Below are positions 1 to 9,471 of a stretch of 64,000 nucleotides of DNA, piece by piece (positions within the stretch are counted from its first letter, which is position 1; every line of letters starts with the position of its first letter). A program made the position numbers and the translations under genes. The stretch lies in NCBI GenBank assembly GCA_026410415.1, contig JAPMLR010000001.1, positions 124,001-188,000 on the forward strand. Reading direction: 5' to 3'. The notes beneath the pieces were generated by a model. The model ran no database searches. It was given only the letters and a program-made list of their open reading frames with translations, and was not told the DNA's origin. This DNA is from Denitratimonas yunnanensis (SeqCode) (GTDB taxonomy: Bacteria > Pseudomonadota > Gammaproteobacteria > Xanthomonadales > Xanthomonadaceae).

Positions 1-1
1 G

Positions 2-424
2 CGCCTGGACAAGGCGAGCGAGGGTTTGCTGCTTTTCACCAATGACCCTGCGTTCGCGGCGCGAATCACCGATCCGTCCTCCGGTCCGCTCAAGACCTAT
101 CACGTGCAAGTGGACGGTATCCCCGGCGCGCCGATGCTGGATCGCATGGTCGAGGGAATCGCCGATGACGGTGATGTGCTGAGGGCGGCGGCGGTGACAC
201 TGCTGCGCCAGGGACAACGCAACGCCTGGCTGGAAGTGGTGTTGGACGAGGGGCGAAACCGGCACATCCGTCGCCTCTTGGCGGCGTTGGGGCTGGAGGT
301 GTTGCGTCTGGTGCGTGTCGCGATCGGTCCGGTCCTGCTGGGCGATCTGGCGAAGGGGACGTGGCGTGCGCTGGCTCCTCACGAGATTGCGCAGCTTCAG
401 TCCGGATCGTCTGGCCACGATTGA
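2..424 (+). CDS. RsuA-family pseudouridine synthase, C-terminal part (RluE-like)
   Basis: This is the last 140 residues of a pseudouridine synthase whose start lies before the window. The frame opens with the catalytic motif RLDKASEGLLLFTND, which carries the nucleophilic Asp of the RsuA/RluB/E/F branch. It continues with KTYHVQVDGIP and the family signature EGRNRHIRRLLAALGLEV, ending in LAKGTWRAL. The KTYHVQV and GTWR segments most resemble RluE, which modifies one uridine of 23S rRNA, but with the N-terminus missing RluB, RluF or RsuA cannot be excluded. It reads in the same direction as rnr with a 28-base gap, so co-transcription is possible. Confidence 0.85.
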   Translation, partial: RLDKASEGLLLFTNDPAFAARITDPSSGPLKTYHVQVDGIPGAPMLDRMVEGIADDGDVLRAAAVTLLRQGQRNAWLEVVLDEGRNRHIRRLLAALGLEVLRLVRVAIGPVLLGDLAKGTWRALAPHEIAQLQSGSSGHD

Positions 425-452
425 TACACACGGCAAGTAGTACGATGCCACG

Positions 453-2951
453 ATGAAAAAGACGACAAGCAGCCGGCGCGGAAAGTCCGGCAAGAAGGAT
501 GTGGCACGCCCGGCGTGGATGCCGGACACATTGATCGCCGCTGAAACAGGCGCCCGCCGCAGCGCGCCGGACAAGGCTGCGAAGACGACGGCAAAGAAGG
601 CGACATCGCCAGCCAAAAAAGCCGGCAAGAAGCCAGGAGAGAAAGTCGATGTGTTTGCACCCCGGGCGCGCGAATCCACGCCGCGCCGAGCCGCTGGAGC
701 GCGAGATCGGAGTGATGCCGGTGTGGTGGCGCCGCGCGATCACCGTGGCCGTGCGCCGACCTATCGTGATGATTACGCCGAACGCGAAGCGCGCCGCTAC
801 GAGAATCCCATCGCCAGCCGCGAAGCGATTCTGGAGCTGGTCGCCCAGGCGCCCGGGCCGCTATCGGCCGAGGAACTGGCAACGCAACTTGGGCTGACCG
901 CACCGGATCGCTTCGACGCCCTGAGCCGCCGTCTGGGGGCGATGTTGCGCGATGGACAACTGCTCGCGAATCGTCGCGGCCAGTACGTCCCGGCGGAGAA
1001 GACCGATCTGCTCGCCGGGCATGTCATCGCCAATCCGGAAGGATTCGGTTTCTTGCGGGTTGACACCGGTGGTGAAGACCTGTTTCTGCCGCCGCGCGAG
1101 ATGCGCAAGGTGTTTCACGGAGATCGCGTTCTCGCTGGCGTGACCGGCGTGGATCGCCGCGGGCGGCGTGAAGGGGCCATCGTCGAAGTGCTGGAACGGC
1201 GCTTGACCCGGCTGGTCGGCCGTTACGACGAGCGCGCCGGTTTCGGCCATGTGGCGCCGGACGACAAGCGTGTGCTGCAGGACGTGATGATTCCTCCGCA
1301 TGCGCGCGAAGGTGCCCGCCCGGGGCAGCTGGTGGTGTGCGAAATCGTCGATCCGCCGCAGTCCGGTCGCCCACCGATCGGGCGCGTGCTGACCGTGCTC
1401 GGCGATGCGCTGACGCCGTCGCTCGTGGTGGAGGTCGCGATTCACGGTCACGGCTTGCCGCATGTGTTTCCCGAGCCTGTCCTCGATGAGGCAACACAGG
1501 TGCCGCTCACTGTTCCGGATGCAGTGGCACGGCAACGCGTCGATTTACGCGACCTTCCACTGGTCACGATCGACGGCGAGGACGCCAAGGATTTCGACGA
1601 TGCGGTGTATTGCGAACCCAATCGCAACGGCTTTCGCCTCGTCGTGGCCATCGCCGACGTGTCGCATTACGTCGTGCCCGGCTCGCCACTCGACGACGAA
1701 GCGCAACTGCGCGCCACCTCGGTGTACTTCCCGGGCTTCGTCATTCCGATGTTGCCGGAAACCCTGTCCAACGGGATTTGCTCGCTCCGGCCGGAGGTGG
1801 ATCGCCTCTGCTTCGTCTGCGACATGCAGGTCAATCGCGACGGCGAAGTCACACGCAGCAAGTTCTACGAGGCGGTGATGCGTTCCCATGCGCGCCTCAC
1901 CTACACGCAGGTGTGGAACGCGCTCGAAGGGGACGCAGACGCACGCGCCAGGATCGGCGTCTTGATGCCGCAGGTCGAGGGACTCCATCAGCTCTATCGT
2001 GCCCTCGCCAAGGCGCGCAGCGCGCGTGGCGCGATCGAATTCGAAACCGGCGAAATGCATTTCGTGCTCGGTCCGGCCGGCGAGGTGGTGCAGGGCGGCA
2101 TGTCCGAGCGCAACGACGCGCACAAGCTGATCGAGGAATGCATGATCGCGGCCAATGTCGAGGCCGCGCGGTTCCTGCTGCAGAAAAACATTCCGGCACC
2201 CTATCGCGTGCACGACCGGCCGCCTGAGCAGAAATACGCCGATCTGCAGGAGTTCCTCGCCGAGTTCAAACTGTCCATGCCGCCGTGGAGCAAGGTTCGC
2301 TCGGGCGACTTCACCGCATTGCTGACGAAGGTACGCAAGCGTGCCGATGCGGCGTTGATCGAGTCCGTGCTGCTGCGTTCGCAAAGTCTGGCTGTGTACG
2401 CGCCGCAGAACATCGGCCATTTCGGCTTGGCGCTGGACGCCTACGCGCACTTCACCTCGCCGATTCGTCGCTATCCCGACCTGTTGGTGCACCGTGCGAT
2501 CAAGCACGCGCTCGGCGGCGGGCGCTCCGACGACTTTCTCTACGCACCGCACGACATGGCGGCGCTGTGTCTGCAATGTTCGGAGCGTGGACGTCGAGCC
2601 GAGGAGGCGGAGCGCGAGGTGGATGAGCGCTATCGCGCCGCGTGGATGGAACAGCATGTGGGCGGCGAGTTCGACGGCATCGTGTCCGGCGTGACCTCGT
2701 TCGGGTTGTTCGTCGAGATGGTCGATTCCAAGGTCACCGGTTTGGTGCATGTGACCCAGTTGCCGAACGACTGGTACCACTTCGACCCGGTCAGGAAACT
2801 CTTGTCGGGCGAACGCACGGGCGCGGCCTGGCGGCTCGGTGATCCGCTGCGCGTGCTGGTGTTGCGGGCAAGCGTGGAGGAGCGTCGCATTGACCTTCGG
2901 CTTGCGCCGGAAGAGAAGGCCAGGCGCGGCAAACGCCGTTCTGCGGCCTAG
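453..2951 (+). CDS. rnr: ribonuclease R
   Basis: 3'-5' exoribonuclease of the RNB family that degrades structured RNA (mRNA decay, rRNA and tmRNA quality control). At 832 residues it is near the usual ~810. Visible in order: a Lys/Arg/Ala-rich basic N-terminus (residues 1-70), a winged-helix segment (about 122-183), cold-shock OB folds, the RNB catalytic block with IDGEDAKDFDDA at about 373-384 (Asp cluster that binds Mg), and a C-terminal S1 domain near 730-810 (FDGIVSGVTSFGLFVEM). The C-terminal tail is short (ends ARRGKRRSAA), so the basic low-complexity part sits at the N-terminus and not at the C-terminus as in E. coli. No strong Shine-Dalgarno precedes the ATG. It converges on purU with a 12-base gap. 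Confidence 0.96.
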   Translation: MKKTTSSRRGKSGKKDVARPAWMPDTLIAAETGARRSAPDKAAKTTAKKATSPAKKAGKKPGEKVDVFAPRARESTPRRAAGARDRSDAGVVAPRDHRGRAPTYRDDYAEREARRYENPIASREAILELVAQAPGPLSAEELATQLGLTAPDRFDALSRRLGAMLRDGQLLANRRGQYVPAEKTDLLAGHVIANPEGFGFLRVDTGGEDLFLPPREMRKVFHGDRVLAGVTGVDRRGRREGAIVEVLERRLTRLVGRYDERAGFGHVAPDDKRVLQDVMIPPHAREGARPGQLVVCEIVDPPQSGRPPIGRVLTVLGDALTPSLVVEVAIHGHGLPHVFPEPVLDEATQVPLTVPDAVARQRVDLRDLPLVTIDGEDAKDFDDAVYCEPNRNGFRLVVAIADVSHYVVPGSPLDDEAQLRATSVYFPGFVIPMLPETLSNGICSLRPEVDRLCFVCDMQVNRDGEVTRSKFYEAVMRSHARLTYTQVWNALEGDADARARIGVLMPQVEGLHQLYRALAKARSARGAIEFETGEMHFVLGPAGEVVQGGMSERNDAHKLIEECMIAANVEAARFLLQKNIPAPYRVHDRPPEQKYADLQEFLAEFKLSMPPWSKVRSGDFTALLTKVRKRADAALIESVLLRSQSLAVYAPQNIGHFGLALDAYAHFTSPIRRYPDLLVHRAIKHALGGGRSDDFLYAPHDMAALCLQCSERGRRAEEAEREVDERYRAAWMEQHVGGEFDGIVSGVTSFGLFVEMVDSKVTGLVHVTQLPNDWYHFDPVRKLLSGERTGAAWRLGDPLRVLVLRASVEERRIDLRLAPEEKARRGKRRSAA

Positions 2952-2963
2952 TCGGGACGTTCC

Positions 2964-3815
2964 TCAGCGGAAGACAACCGTGCGGTGGCCATTCAGCAGG
3001 ATGCGGTGCTCGACGTGGCGCCGCACCGCACGAGCGAGCACCCGGGATTCCACGTCGCTGCCCATGCGTGCCAGTTCCTCCGGTGCCATGGTGTGATCCA
3101 CGCTTACCACGTCCTGTTCGATGATCGGGCCTTCGTCGAGATCCGATGTCACGTAGTGTGCGGTCGCTCCGATGATCTTCACGCCGCGGGCATGGGCTTG
3201 ATGGTACGGACGTGCACCCTTGAAGCTCGGCAGAAAGCTGTGGTGGATGTTGATGGCGCGCCCGGCCAGCGTGTTGCACAGGTCTTCTGACAGGATCTGC
3301 ATGTAGCGGGCCAGCACCACCAGATCGATGTTTTCGTGCTGGATCAGCTCCAGAAGGCGCGCTTCCTGCGCTGTGCGGCTGGATGCATCCACCGGAAGAT
3401 GGTGGAAGTGGATGCCGTGGGAGGCGGTGAGCAGGGCGAAGTCGGTGTGGTTGCTCGCGACCGCCGCGATCTCGACTGGCAGTTGTCCGCTGTGGGCGCG
3501 GAACAGCAAATCATTGAGACAGTGTCCCTGCCGGCTGACCAGAACCAGCACGCGTGCCCGGCGGCGCGCGTCGTGCAGCTGCCAATCCATCGTGAAATCC
3601 TGACCCAGTTGCCCGATCGCGTTGCGCAACGACGATTCATCGGTGTCGGGGGCGCGGTCAAAATGCACACGCAGGAAGAATCGGCCGGTTTCTTCGTCGC
3701 CGTATTGCTGTGCATCGAGGATGTTGCAGCCGTGGTCGTAAAGCAGGCCAGAGGCGCGGTAGACGATGCCGGTGCGGTCCGGGCAGGAGAGGGTAAGAAT
3801 GTGGTCATGTCGCAT
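2964..3815 (-). CDS. purU: formyltetrahydrofolate deformylase
   Basis: Hydrolyses 10-formyl-tetrahydrofolate to formate and tetrahydrofolate, balancing one-carbon pools and feeding PurT. The 283-residue product starts at the ATG encoding MRHDHILTLSCPDRTGIVYR. An upstream in-frame extension exists but would add about 48 residues with no family resemblance. An N-terminal ACT domain (about 1-80) is followed by a formyltransferase fold. INIHHSFLPSFKGA supplies the Asn and His of the active site, and HYVTSDLDEGPIIEQ supplies the Asp. It is divergent from the glycosyltransferase gene, with 118 bases between the two starts. Confidence 0.95.
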   Translation of the reverse strand: MRHDHILTLSCPDRTGIVYRASGLLYDHGCNILDAQQYGDEETGRFFLRVHFDRAPDTDESSLRNAIGQLGQDFTMDWQLHDARRRARVLVLVSRQGHCLNDLLFRAHSGQLPVEIAAVASNHTDFALLTASHGIHFHHLPVDASSRTAQEARLLELIQHENIDLVVLARYMQILSEDLCNTLAGRAINIHHSFLPSFKGARPYHQAHARGVKIIGATAHYVTSDLDEGPIIEQDVVSVDHTMAPEELARMGSDVESRVLARAVRRHVEHRILLNGHRTVVFR

Positions 3816-3933
3816 CGCCGCATCATAGGCCACGACCTGCGTGATTCGGGCGTTGACGCGCATCTCCGGAGGCAGACATCCGTTCCGGCAGTTCGGCGAT
3901 ACTTCGCCTTCCGATTCATGCGGAGTCGCGATT

Positions 3934-4962
3934 GTGCGCATCGTCCATCTGATCCTCACACGCCGCTTCGCCGGTAGCGAACGCTATGCCGTGGAGCTGG
4001 CAAACGCCCAGGCCGGCGCAGGCCACGATGTCACCATGGTGCTGCGACGAGTCGCGTGTGAAGATCGACCGGATGCCATCGCGTCACGACTTGATCCCTG
4101 CGTGCGGTTGGAGCAGGTAGGGGAGCTGCTGCAGGTTTGGCAAGCACGTCGGATCGTGCGGCGTCTGTCGCCGGATGTTGCGCATGCACATCTGAGTCGG
4201 GCTTGCGCCGCATTGCATGGGTTGGATGGACGGTGCCTGCGTGTGGCTACGCTTCACATCGAGTACAAGCGCCGACAACACGCGCCGCTGGATGCACTCA
4301 TCGCCATCGCACCGTGGCAGTTGGATGCTATCCCCGCGCCTTTGAGGCAACGCAGCGTGCAAATCGACAACTGGACGCGATCGATTGCACCAACACCCGG
4401 GGCACGCGAGCGCATCAGGTCCGAACTGGGCATCGCCTCGGATGACGTCGTGTTCGGCACGTTGGGGCGGATCGAGGACGGCAAAGGCCTCGACATCGTG
4501 GCCGAGGCATGGAAGCGGGCGGCGCTGCCCTCGAACGCAACATTGGTGATCGCGGGACAAGGCGAGGCCTTCGCCAGCGTGCGGCATATCGCGCCACCGG
4601 AGGTGAAAATGCCCGGCTTCGTCACGGCACCTCAGGACTGGTTGGCTGCTTTCGATGTGTTCATCAGTGCCGCACGGCGGGAGCCGTTCGGACTGGTGCT
4701 GCTGGAGGCGATGAATTCGGGATTGCCGATCCTGGCCAGTGAGAGCGAGGGCGCATGCCATTTGGCGTCGGTGATCGGTTCACCGCTGTTGCCGATCGGC
4801 GATATCGATGCATTGGCGAGCGCGATGACGTCGGCGTTCACGTCTCGGTGCGCGCGCCGTGCGTACCCGATGGAACGTTTTTCGATGGAAGCGCGGGTGG
4901 CAGACGTGGAGGCGTTCTATTGCCGCGAACTTGCCCGACGCGACGGAGCAAACCCGCAATGA
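3934..4962 (+). CDS. GT4-type glycosyltransferase (GT-B fold)
   Basis: A 342-residue cytoplasmic sugar transferase; acceptor and donor are unknown. The C-terminal Rossmann half shows LGRIEDGKGLDIVAEAW and the EX7E motif in EPFGLVLLEAMNSGLPILAS (E250 and E258), which binds the nucleotide sugar. The N-terminus reads VRIVHLILTRRFAGSERYA, typical of enzymes acting on lipopolysaccharide or polysaccharide. The start is a GTG chosen because CGGAG lies eight bases upstream and the longer open frame would run into the purU control region. Its stop overlaps the next ATG (ATGA), so the DUF2461 gene is translationally coupled to it. Confidence 0.85.
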   Translation: MRIVHLILTRRFAGSERYAVELANAQAGAGHDVTMVLRRVACEDRPDAIASRLDPCVRLEQVGELLQVWQARRIVRRLSPDVAHAHLSRACAALHGLDGRCLRVATLHIEYKRRQHAPLDALIAIAPWQLDAIPAPLRQRSVQIDNWTRSIAPTPGARERIRSELGIASDDVVFGTLGRIEDGKGLDIVAEAWKRAALPSNATLVIAGQGEAFASVRHIAPPEVKMPGFVTAPQDWLAAFDVFISAARREPFGLVLLEAMNSGLPILASESEGACHLASVIGSPLLPIGDIDALASAMTSAFTSRCARRAYPMERFSMEARVADVEAFYCRELARRDGANPQ

Positions 4963-5645
4963 GCAACTACTTTGACGCGCGCGCGTTCACGTTCCTTCGG
5001 CAATTGCGGGAGAACAACACCCGCACGTGGTTCATGGCACATCGCGAGGAGTACGAGCAGTTCGTCCGTGAGCCGTTTCTGCGCCTCCTGGGAGATCTGC
5101 AGCCGGCGCTGTCCGACATCAGTTCGCAGTTCGAGGTCGACATGCGCCGCGTCGGCGGATCGCTGTTCCGGATTCAGCGCGATGCGCGTTTCTCGAAGGA
5201 CAAGTCCCCGTACAAGCCATGGCAAGGGGCGCGTTTGTTTCATGCGCGGCGCCGTGAGGTCCCCGCACCCGCGTTCTACCTGCACCTGCAGCCTGGAAGC
5301 AGCTTCGTGGGGGCTGGCTTGTGGCATCCGGAACCGGCGGTGCAAAAGCGCGTGCGCCAGTTCATTTTCGACAATCCTGCCGGGTGGGAGTCGGCCGCGC
5401 ATGTGCCGCGGGTGAGGAAGGAGTTTTCGCTGGAGCGCGACGGTGCGATGGTGCGACCGCCGCGCGGTTTCCCCGCCGACTGGCCGCGCATCGATGACCT
5501 CAAGTTGCGCAGTTGGGCGATGCTGCGTCCATTGGACGACGCGGCGATGACGGCCCCCAACCTGCGTGACCGGCTGGAAGCCGACCTGCGCGTGCTGGCG
5601 CCATTCGTCGATTATCTGTGTGCCGCGCTGGATCTGGAGTTCTGA
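4959..5645 (+). CDS. DUF2461 family protein
   Basis: A 228-residue protein of the DUF2461 family, whose function is not established. Recognisable stretches are FMAHREEYEQFVREPFLRLL near the N-terminus, FRIQRDARFSKDKSPYKPW around residue 75, and a C-terminal LEADLRVLAPFVDYLCAALDLEF. No signal peptide or membrane segment is seen. It begins within the stop codon of the glycosyltransferase gene. It ends 14 bases from the convergent miaB stop. Confidence 0.85.
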   Translation: MSNYFDARAFTFLRQLRENNTRTWFMAHREEYEQFVREPFLRLLGDLQPALSDISSQFEVDMRRVGGSLFRIQRDARFSKDKSPYKPWQGARLFHARRREVPAPAFYLHLQPGSSFVGAGLWHPEPAVQKRVRQFIFDNPAGWESAAHVPRVRKEFSLERDGAMVRPPRGFPADWPRIDDLKLRSWAMLRPLDDAAMTAPNLRDRLEADLRVLAPFVDYLCAALDLEF

Positions 5646-5659
5646 CGCGGCGCGGGAAG

Positions 5660-7030
5660 TCAGGCCGCGGCGGCTGCGTTCCCAGCGATGCGACCGCGCA
5701 GCGAGTTGCTCATCGCCTCGGTGATGGTGACGTCGACGAACTGGCCGATCAGCCGGCGGTGCGACTCCTGTGCTGCCGGAAAGTTCACGTAGCGCATGTT
5801 TTCGGTTCGACCCGTCAGCTCGTCCGGATTCTTGCGGCTCGGGCCTTCCACCAGCACGTTCTGCACTGAGCCCACCATCGCCGCGGAAATGGATTTGGCA
5901 TTGGCGTCGATGGCGGCCTGCAAGATCGCGAGGCGTTGCTTCTTGACCTCGGCGGGGGTGTCGTCCGGGAGGTTGGCTGCGGGCGTGCCTGGGCGCGACG
6001 AGTAGATGAAGGTGAAGCTGGCATCGAAGCCGATGTCGTGGACCAGCTTCATGGTCTTCTCGAAATCGGCATCGGTTTCGCCGGGGAATCCGACGATCAT
6101 GTCCGTCGCGACCGAGATGTCGGGGCGCACATCGCGCAGTTTGCGGATGCGCTGCTTGTATTCCAGCGCGGTGTAGCCACGCTTCATCGCGGTGAGGATG
6201 CGATCCGAGCCGGCCTGTACGGGAAGGTGCAGGTAGTTGGCCAGTTGCGGCACATCGCGGTAGGCCTCGATCAGCGAATCGGAGAACTCCATCGGGTGCG
6301 AGGTGGTGAACCGGATGCGGCCAATGCCCTCGATTTGCGCGATGGCGCGAATCAGGAAGCCCAGGTCGGCGATGCCACCATCGTGCATCACGCCGCGATA
6401 GGCATTGACGTTCTGCCCCAGCAGGTTGACCTCGCGCACGCCCTGCGCGGCCAGTTGGGCCACTTCCACGATCACATCGTCGAAAGGGCGGCTGATCTCT
6501 TCGCCACGGGTGTAGGGCACCACGCAATAACTGCAGTACTTGGAGCAGCCTTCCATGATCGAGACGAAAGCGCTGGGGCCTTCGGCGCGCGGCTCGGGCA
6601 GACGATCGAACTTTTCGATTTCCGGAAAAGAGATGTCCACTTGAGGCTGGCCCGTTTCACGCTTGGCGCGGATCAGTTCGGGCAGGCGATGCAAGGTCTG
6701 CGGCCCGAACACGAGATCCACGTAGGGCGCGCGCTTGATGATCGCTTCGCCTTCCTGCGAGGCCACGCAGCCGCCCACGCCGATGATGACGTTGCGGTTG
6801 GCCTGCTTCAACTCCTTCCAGCGCCCGAGCTGACTGAACACCTTTTCCTGCGCTTTCTCGCGGATCGAGCAGGTGTTGATCAGGATGACGTCGGCCTCGG
6901 CTTCGTTGTCGGTCAGCGTCAGCCCATGCTCGGCGGCGAGCACGTCGACCATCTTGGTCGAGTCGTACTCGTTCATCTGGCAACCGTGGGTCTTTATGAA
7001 CAGTTTTCCTGGGGGGGGCGTGCCGGACAT
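5660..7030 (-). CDS. miaB: tRNA-2-methylthio-N6-dimethylallyladenosine synthase
   Basis: Radical-SAM methylthiotransferase that converts i6A37 to ms2i6A37 in tRNAs reading UNN codons. In the 456-residue product the auxiliary Fe-S cluster cysteines are C17 (THGCQMN), C54 (NTCSIRE) and C88 (GGCVA). The radical-SAM CxxxCxxC is C162-C166-C169 ([17 protein letters not shown]). A C-terminal TRAM region follows ([20 protein letters not shown] onward). It stands alone here, without the ybeZ-ybeY neighbours it often has in gammaproteobacteria. Confidence 0.97.
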   Translation of the reverse strand: MSGTPPPGKLFIKTHGCQMNEYDSTKMVDVLAAEHGLTLTDNEAEADVILINTCSIREKAQEKVFSQLGRWKELKQANRNVIIGVGGCVASQEGEAIIKRAPYVDLVFGPQTLHRLPELIRAKRETGQPQVDISFPEIEKFDRLPEPRAEGPSAFVSIMEGCSKYCSYCVVPYTRGEEISRPFDDVIVEVAQLAAQGVREVNLLGQNVNAYRGVMHDGGIADLGFLIRAIAQIEGIGRIRFTTSHPMEFSDSLIEAYRDVPQLANYLHLPVQAGSDRILTAMKRGYTALEYKQRIRKLRDVRPDISVATDMIVGFPGETDADFEKTMKLVHDIGFDASFTFIYSSRPGTPAANLPDDTPAEVKKQRLAILQAAIDANAKSISAAMVGSVQNVLVEGPSRKNPDELTGRTENMRYVNFPAAQESHRRLIGQFVDVTITEAMSNSLRGRIAGNAAAAA

Positions 7031-7137
7031 GGGGTCTCGCTGGCGGTTGCAACGGCGTTACGGGAACTGCGCATTGTACGGTGCGGTCTGCGTCGAGGCC
7101 ATTGCAACTTTCGATGATGCTTGGCTTTTTTCATCCG

Positions 7138-8091
7138 ATGGTCAAAACTTGCTCGGTGAAACCGATATTTTCCCTTGCCCGTGTCAGCGTTGCCGTGCCA
7201 GCTCTGCTGGTCGCGATGATGTTGTGTACTCCCGATGCGCGGGGCAATGCGCTGTACCGCTGCGTGGACAAGAAAGGCGTCACCGCCTACACCAGCAGCC
7301 GTGCCGGCTATCTGAATTGCAAGCTGGTGGGGAACTTCCCGGCAGAGCGCAGCGCTCCGAAAGCAGCGGCACCCGCAGCGGCAACGCCTTCGGCAGCGGT
7401 GGAATTCCGTACCGCGGCGGGTGACGCCGAACCGAAGGCGGTGTCTGCCGTGTCCGGCACCACCCCGACGGTAACGCGTGGCGCGGTCTACAAGTTCGAA
7501 AAGAACGGCGTGACTCACTACACCAACCGCCGGCCCGCCGGGCAACGTGCGCAGGTATTGTTCACCTACATCGAAACCTGCTTTGCCTGCGGCGCCTCAC
7601 CTGGTCTGGATTTCAACTCGGTGGGGCTCAACCTCACTGCCTACGCTGAAGAGATTGCCGCTGCCATCGCGCAGCATGGGGTGGATGAGGCGCTGGTGCG
7701 GGCCGTGATCCACGCCGAGTCGGCGTTCAATCCGAATGCCGTCTCGCGTGCTGGCGCGCAGGGTTTGATGCAGCTTATGCCTGCCACGGCGGCGCGCTTC
7801 GGCGTCAGCGAGCCTTTCACCCCGAGACAGAACATCGCCGGAGGGGTGGAGTACCTGGCTTGGCTCGGCAAGCGTTTCGATGGCGATCTGACCCGCATCG
7901 CCGCCGGCTACAACGCGGGTGAAGGCGCGGTCGACCGTTATGGGGGCGTACCGCCGTATCAGGAAACCATCCGCTATGTGGAACGCGTCGCGATCCTGCG
8001 CGAGCGTTACCGTGCCGAACTGGCTGTGCAGGCATCCGCCGCCGCGTCCGCCGCGGCATCGGCGGCGTCGCTCGTGGCAAGTGGGAGCTGA
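7138..8091 (+). CDS. secreted lytic transglycosylase, SLT domain with DUF4124-like repeats
   Basis: Cleaves peptidoglycan glycan strands with 1,6-anhydro product formation, acting in the periplasm. With the ATG at MVKTCSVKPIF the 317-residue product has a signal peptide (about 1-37) ending near ARGNA. In-frame ATGs 21 and 24 bases upstream are possible alternatives. Two short DUF4124-like units follow (LYRCVDKKGVTAYTSS and VYKFEKNGVTHYTNRR) and then a CFAC motif. The SLT domain (about 175-290) carries the catalytic Glu at residue 194 (HAESAFNP), with GAQGLMQLMPATA and AAGYNAGEGAV. The last ~20 residues are Ala/Ser repeats. Divergent from miaB, convergent with the DegS-like gene. Confidence 0.9.
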   Translation: MVKTCSVKPIFSLARVSVAVPALLVAMMLCTPDARGNALYRCVDKKGVTAYTSSRAGYLNCKLVGNFPAERSAPKAAAPAAATPSAAVEFRTAAGDAEPKAVSAVSGTTPTVTRGAVYKFEKNGVTHYTNRRPAGQRAQVLFTYIETCFACGASPGLDFNSVGLNLTAYAEEIAAAIAQHGVDEALVRAVIHAESAFNPNAVSRAGAQGLMQLMPATAARFGVSEPFTPRQNIAGGVEYLAWLGKRFDGDLTRIAAGYNAGEGAVDRYGGVPPYQETIRYVERVAILRERYRAELAVQASAAASAAASAASLVASGS

Positions 8092-8096
8092 CTAGC

Positions 8097-9296
8097 CTAG
8101 CCGGGGCGTGATGTCGGACGCTGGACGAGTTGCAACTTTGCCTCGAATGGCACGCCGGCACGCAGGCCGGTCAGCACGATGTCGGTGCCGGGTGCGAGTG
8201 CGGCCTCGCGGTTGCGCAGGTCGAACTGATCGATGATGTCGGCCCCGTTCAGGCCCAGCAACACATCGCCGGGGCGCAATCCGGCTTGTGCTGCCGGGCC
8301 GTTGGTGTAGAGCGCACTGAGCACGACGCCGCGTGGGGTGTCGGTCGGCAGCGCGCCTGGCAGGGCGGGCGTATCCACATATTCGGCGCCGAGCCATCCG
8401 CGGATCACGGTGCCGTGTTCCACGATCTGTGCCAGCACCTCGCGTGCGGTCCTGGCCGGGATCGCGAATCCGATGCCTTCGGCATCCATGCTCATGCGGC
8501 CGAGCACGAAAGTGTTGATGCCGATCAGCGTGCCATGTGCATCCACCAGCGCGCCGCCCGAGTTGCCGGCGTTGATGGCTGCATCGGTCTGGATGAAATC
8601 CACCGCCGGAAATGTCTGAGCATTCTCTGTCCCGCCGAGCAGCGCCTGACTGCGCGCCAAGCCCGAGACGATGCCCTGGGTGACGGTCTGGCCAAGTCCG
8701 AACGGGTTGCCGATCGCCAGTGCCACGTCACCGACGTGCAATGGGGTGTCGTGATCCAGGGGCATCGCGGGGAGGTGGCTTCCATCGATTTTCAGGACGG
8801 CAAGATCCGTGTCGCGGTCGCTGCCGACGATGTGTGCTGCGGTCACGCGACCATCCCAGAGCACGATCTGGATGTCGTTGGCACCGGCGACGACGTGGTG
8901 GTTGGTCAGGATGTAGCCATCGGACGACACCAGCACACCCGAGCCCTGGGCGCGCTGGAGGCGTTGGCGTGGCGAGCCCAGGGTGATGCCGGAAAATCGC
9001 TGCACCGTCGGGTTCGGGATCAGGATCGGTCGCTCGGTGATGAGTTTGTTGACATAGACACTGACCACCGAGGGGGCTGCGCGCTGCACGGCATCGGCGT
9101 AGGACGCTGGTGCGATGCTCGCCCCGGGACGCACTGGAACGGCGGTATCGGTGGCGGGCACGGGCTCGGACAGGCCCAGTCGCGCACGCAGCCGCGGGCC
9201 GGCATCAGGCATCAGCAGGCCGATGACGAAGGCAGCCGCCAGACCAACGACGACGCATTGCAGCAGGAAGCGGGGCAAGGAAGATCGCGGGTTCAT
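8097..9296 (-). CDS. degS: DegS-type periplasmic serine endoprotease
   Basis: Inner-membrane-anchored trypsin-fold protease with one PDZ domain; in the classical pathway DegS senses misfolded outer-membrane proteins and starts cleavage of the anti-sigma-E factor RseA. The 399-residue product has one N-terminal membrane segment (about 12-29) and the catalytic triad His134 (TNHHVV), Asp164 (DTDLAVLKI) and Ser246 (NAGNSGGAL). A PDZ domain covers about 290-385 (GPAAQAGLRPGDVLLGLNG). A single PDZ and a membrane anchor favour DegS over DegP/MucD. No sigma-E or rse genes are nearby, so its pathway role is inferred. Confidence 0.9.
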   Translation of the reverse strand: MNPRSSLPRFLLQCVVVGLAAAFVIGLLMPDAGPRLRARLGLSEPVPATDTAVPVRPGASIAPASYADAVQRAAPSVVSVYVNKLITERPILIPNPTVQRFSGITLGSPRQRLQRAQGSGVLVSSDGYILTNHHVVAGANDIQIVLWDGRVTAAHIVGSDRDTDLAVLKIDGSHLPAMPLDHDTPLHVGDVALAIGNPFGLGQTVTQGIVSGLARSQALLGGTENAQTFPAVDFIQTDAAINAGNSGGALVDAHGTLIGINTFVLGRMSMDAEGIGFAIPARTAREVLAQIVEHGTVIRGWLGAEYVDTPALPGALPTDTPRGVVLSALYTNGPAAQAGLRPGDVLLGLNGADIIDQFDLRNREAALAPGTDIVLTGLRAGVPFEAKLQLVQRPTSRPG

Positions 9297-9357
9297 GGCG
9301 CAGCGAGATGAATTGTCCGGAATCCGGAGCGGAATTGTCGCATGCAGTGCACTGGCG

Positions 9358-9387
9358 TTGTGGATGCGCTGAACCTTCCGTTAAAAT
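9358..9387 (+). promoter_or_regulatory. candidate sigma70 promoter of petABC
   Basis: TTGTGG at 9358-9363 and TAAAAT at 9382-9387 are separated by 18 bases and lie 84 bases before the petA ATG, in the spacer between the divergent degS and petA genes. The call rests on sequence match only. Confidence 0.45.
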
Positions 9388-9471
9388 GAATCGCTTTGCG
9401 GCAGCCGTGAGCCACCTGCAGGCCCGGCGGTCGTCCCTGAAACCTATTTTCGTGTGACTGTGGAGAGCCGA

